This document shows, one piece after another, positions 62,629 to 64,000 of a stretch of 64,000 nucleotides of DNA. Positions within the stretch are counted from its first letter, which is position 1, and each line of letters starts with the position of its first letter. This DNA is from Anisakis pegreffii (taxonomy: Eukaryota > Nematoda > Chromadorea > Rhabditida > Anisakidae). The notes beneath the pieces were generated by a model that did not search any database, had not been told where the DNA came from, and was given only the letters and a program-made list of their open reading frames with translations. The DNA lies in the NCBI GenBank assembly GCA_035041965.1, contig JAPYMA010000520.1, forward strand, positions 62,001-126,000. The letters are read 5' to 3'. The position numbers and the translations under genes were made by a program.

Positions 62629-62988
62629 TCACACTGTAATTGTACGTATCAGATATGTGTGTGATGTTGTTGAGGTCTGTAAGAAACAGCAAAATACAGT
62701 ATGAAGATTCGCTTCAGTCGACTGATCACCAGTCAATTTGAAACTTCCTAATTTAAGAGATTTGCTAACAATAAGAATTTTCAATGAAGCGTTCAGCAAG
62801 AAACGTTTGTCGTTCTGGAATCGTTTGAGCTCGTAGAAGTTGCAATTGCCCACTATACGAACAGTTGATGCACTTTGTTGAAAGCATTGGTTGGAGCAGT
62901 TGCACCCCGGAGTTATCTCATTGTGACCCTTCGATTGATGCTTTTCATCGAGTTCGCAAGAATAAAGCAGTTTGATGTGCAGTGCCAT
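62629..62988 (-). CDS. Cysteine-containing coding-like frame, unrecognised
   Basis: From an ATG the minus strand reads MALHIKLLYSCELDEKHQS, NEITPGCNCSNQCFQQS, VRIVGNCNFYELKRFQ, DKRFLLNASLKILI, where a GTTAGC donor lies. The C-x-C-x3-C spacing recalls the cysteine-rich ectodomain of DEG/ENaC channels, but no GGQLGL-type second membrane segment follows, so the assignment is not supported. About 250 bp upstream on the same strand (63230-63080) a frame with NIVFIASALELLFFTCRF and FNQMMNAPKSIRIAFRTE could splice in phase to it. Confidence 0.25.
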   Translation of the reverse strand: MALHIKLLYSCELDEKHQSKGHNEITPGCNCSNQCFQQSASTVRIVGNCNFYELKRFQNDKRFLLNASLKILIVSKSLKLGSFKLTGDQSTEANLHTVFCCFLQTSTTSHTYLIRTITV

Positions 62989-63005
62989 TATGATCGCTCT
63001 CTATT

Positions 63006-64000
63006 ATGATAACACGAGTAATAGTGATCAATCACGCTATTGGCGCCATACATTTCTCAAGGAATCACACAATTTCATTGACTTCAGTACGGAAAGCGAT
63101 GCGAATAGATTTGGGTGCATTCATCATTTGGTTGAATTTTTTGATTGAGAAGGTGAAACGGCAGGTGAAGAAGAGCAGCTCGAGAGCAGAGGCAATGAAT
63201 ACGATATTCCGGTGTGGATTTAAAATGTCTGTGACCTCATTCCTCAGTTACTTTTTGAATGAAATAACAGTTTTTCCGCATCTTTCTTACAGAGAATATA
63301 CTCGTGCATATGTTTCTAATTGCTGGTGACATTTATCTTACCTATGAAATAACCATTTGGAATGTTATTGATTACGCCCGAACTGTCTATGCAGAAGTGC
63401 TTAACTGTCCGAAAACGAAAGAATTCAATTCGATTAATTGCAAAGTTTGATTTATTCAAGGTTCATCACCTTTTATGTCAGTCACCTAAACACAATCAAA
63501 CAAGTTCTTTTTAAGCGCCCATACAACTTATCGCTCAGCTGGTGGGCTATTCAATGAAAACTTTCCCTTCAATCACTGTCAGATCCTTATGATGCTGATG
63601 TCTCAATAGTCACATCTGTAATGTCAGAGCATTCATATCTGTGTTTCGTCGTCTCGAATGTAAAAGTTTATTTCTGAGGTCAGCATCTCAACTTGATGTT
63701 GTATTCTCAAATTATTGTTGGGTCGTCTAAATGGAATTAAGAATTTGTCATTATGAATGAATTCCGCACCCAGCCTATTGCAAATGTTTTTCTTGGTGTA
63801 TGCTCAAAATAATCAACGATAGAGTCGAAAACAGAGCAGTAGATACTTTTTTTCAATTACGATAAAGTGCCGATAATTAATGGTGAACAATACATTAATT
63901 GTTGAAAACGAGTTCGATAACCAGTGAGTATCGTGCACTGCATTACTTTTGTGATCGTATACATATGTTCATGTGGAATCCAATTGAGTAACTGAAACGA
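63006..64000. other. Window end, no confirmed gene
   Basis: At 63153-63223 the plus strand offers GETAGEEEQLESRGNEYDIP followed by VWI and a stop, after a TTTTTTGATTGAG acceptor-like site. The same DNA is open in two further frames, so the coding strand is undecided. Beyond 63330 I see nothing. Confidence 0.35.

Noticed and set aside
62629..63230. DEG/ENaC channel on the minus strand
   Set aside because: The C-x-C-x3-C segment and the hydrophobic segment occur in the wrong order for this family, and no conserved second membrane segment motif is present.

Overview
The window is nuclear DNA from an animal, most probably a nematode. It is AT-rich, its genes are split by introns of 33 bp to 4.6 kb, and there are no operons of bacterial type. 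The two clearly recognisable genes are a band-7/SPFH stomatin of the MEC-2/UNC-1/STO type and an inward-rectifier potassium channel (Kir/IRK). Both give their best remembered match to nematode relatives. Intron sizes are larger than is usual in Caenorhabditis. The species cannot be named from the sequence.

Layout. 1-6.6 kb is mostly non-coding, with one weak carboxylesterase-like exon near 2.6 kb. 6.65-14.2 kb (+) is the stomatin-like gene: seven coding exons, 356 residues, all phases consistent. 15.4-19.4 kb (-) is the Kir channel: nine exons, 390 residues visible, with only the extreme N-terminus missing. The two genes converge, 1.2 kb apart. 19.4-36 kb is largely non-coding, with a few isolated exon-like stretches. 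At 36.06-36.59 kb a 5'-truncated RTE-like LINE remnant sits between two copies of a ~92-bp direct repeat. 37-54 kb holds scattered exon-like pieces of genes I do not recognise, on both strands. 54.67-60.97 kb (+) is a two-exon gene for an 843-residue Ser/Asn/Arg-rich, probably largely disordered protein; its 3.8-kb intron is phase-consistent. The last 3 kb has weak coding-like ORFs only.

Working together. The Kir channel should be a tetrameric K+ channel of the plasma membrane. Stomatins of this family are membrane-hairpin scaffolds that modulate ion channels. Their proximity invites a functional guess, but nothing in the DNA shows a link.

I found no evidence for a new defence, mobile or RNA-based system. 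The most informative unusual points are unusual pore and rectification residues in the Kir channel, a 36-nt microexon encoding its selectivity filter, the long direct repeat around the LINE remnant, and a block at 51.9-52.8 kb that looks coding on both strands. Exon borders are read by eye from GT..AG sites and reading phase; no alignment or transcript data were available.
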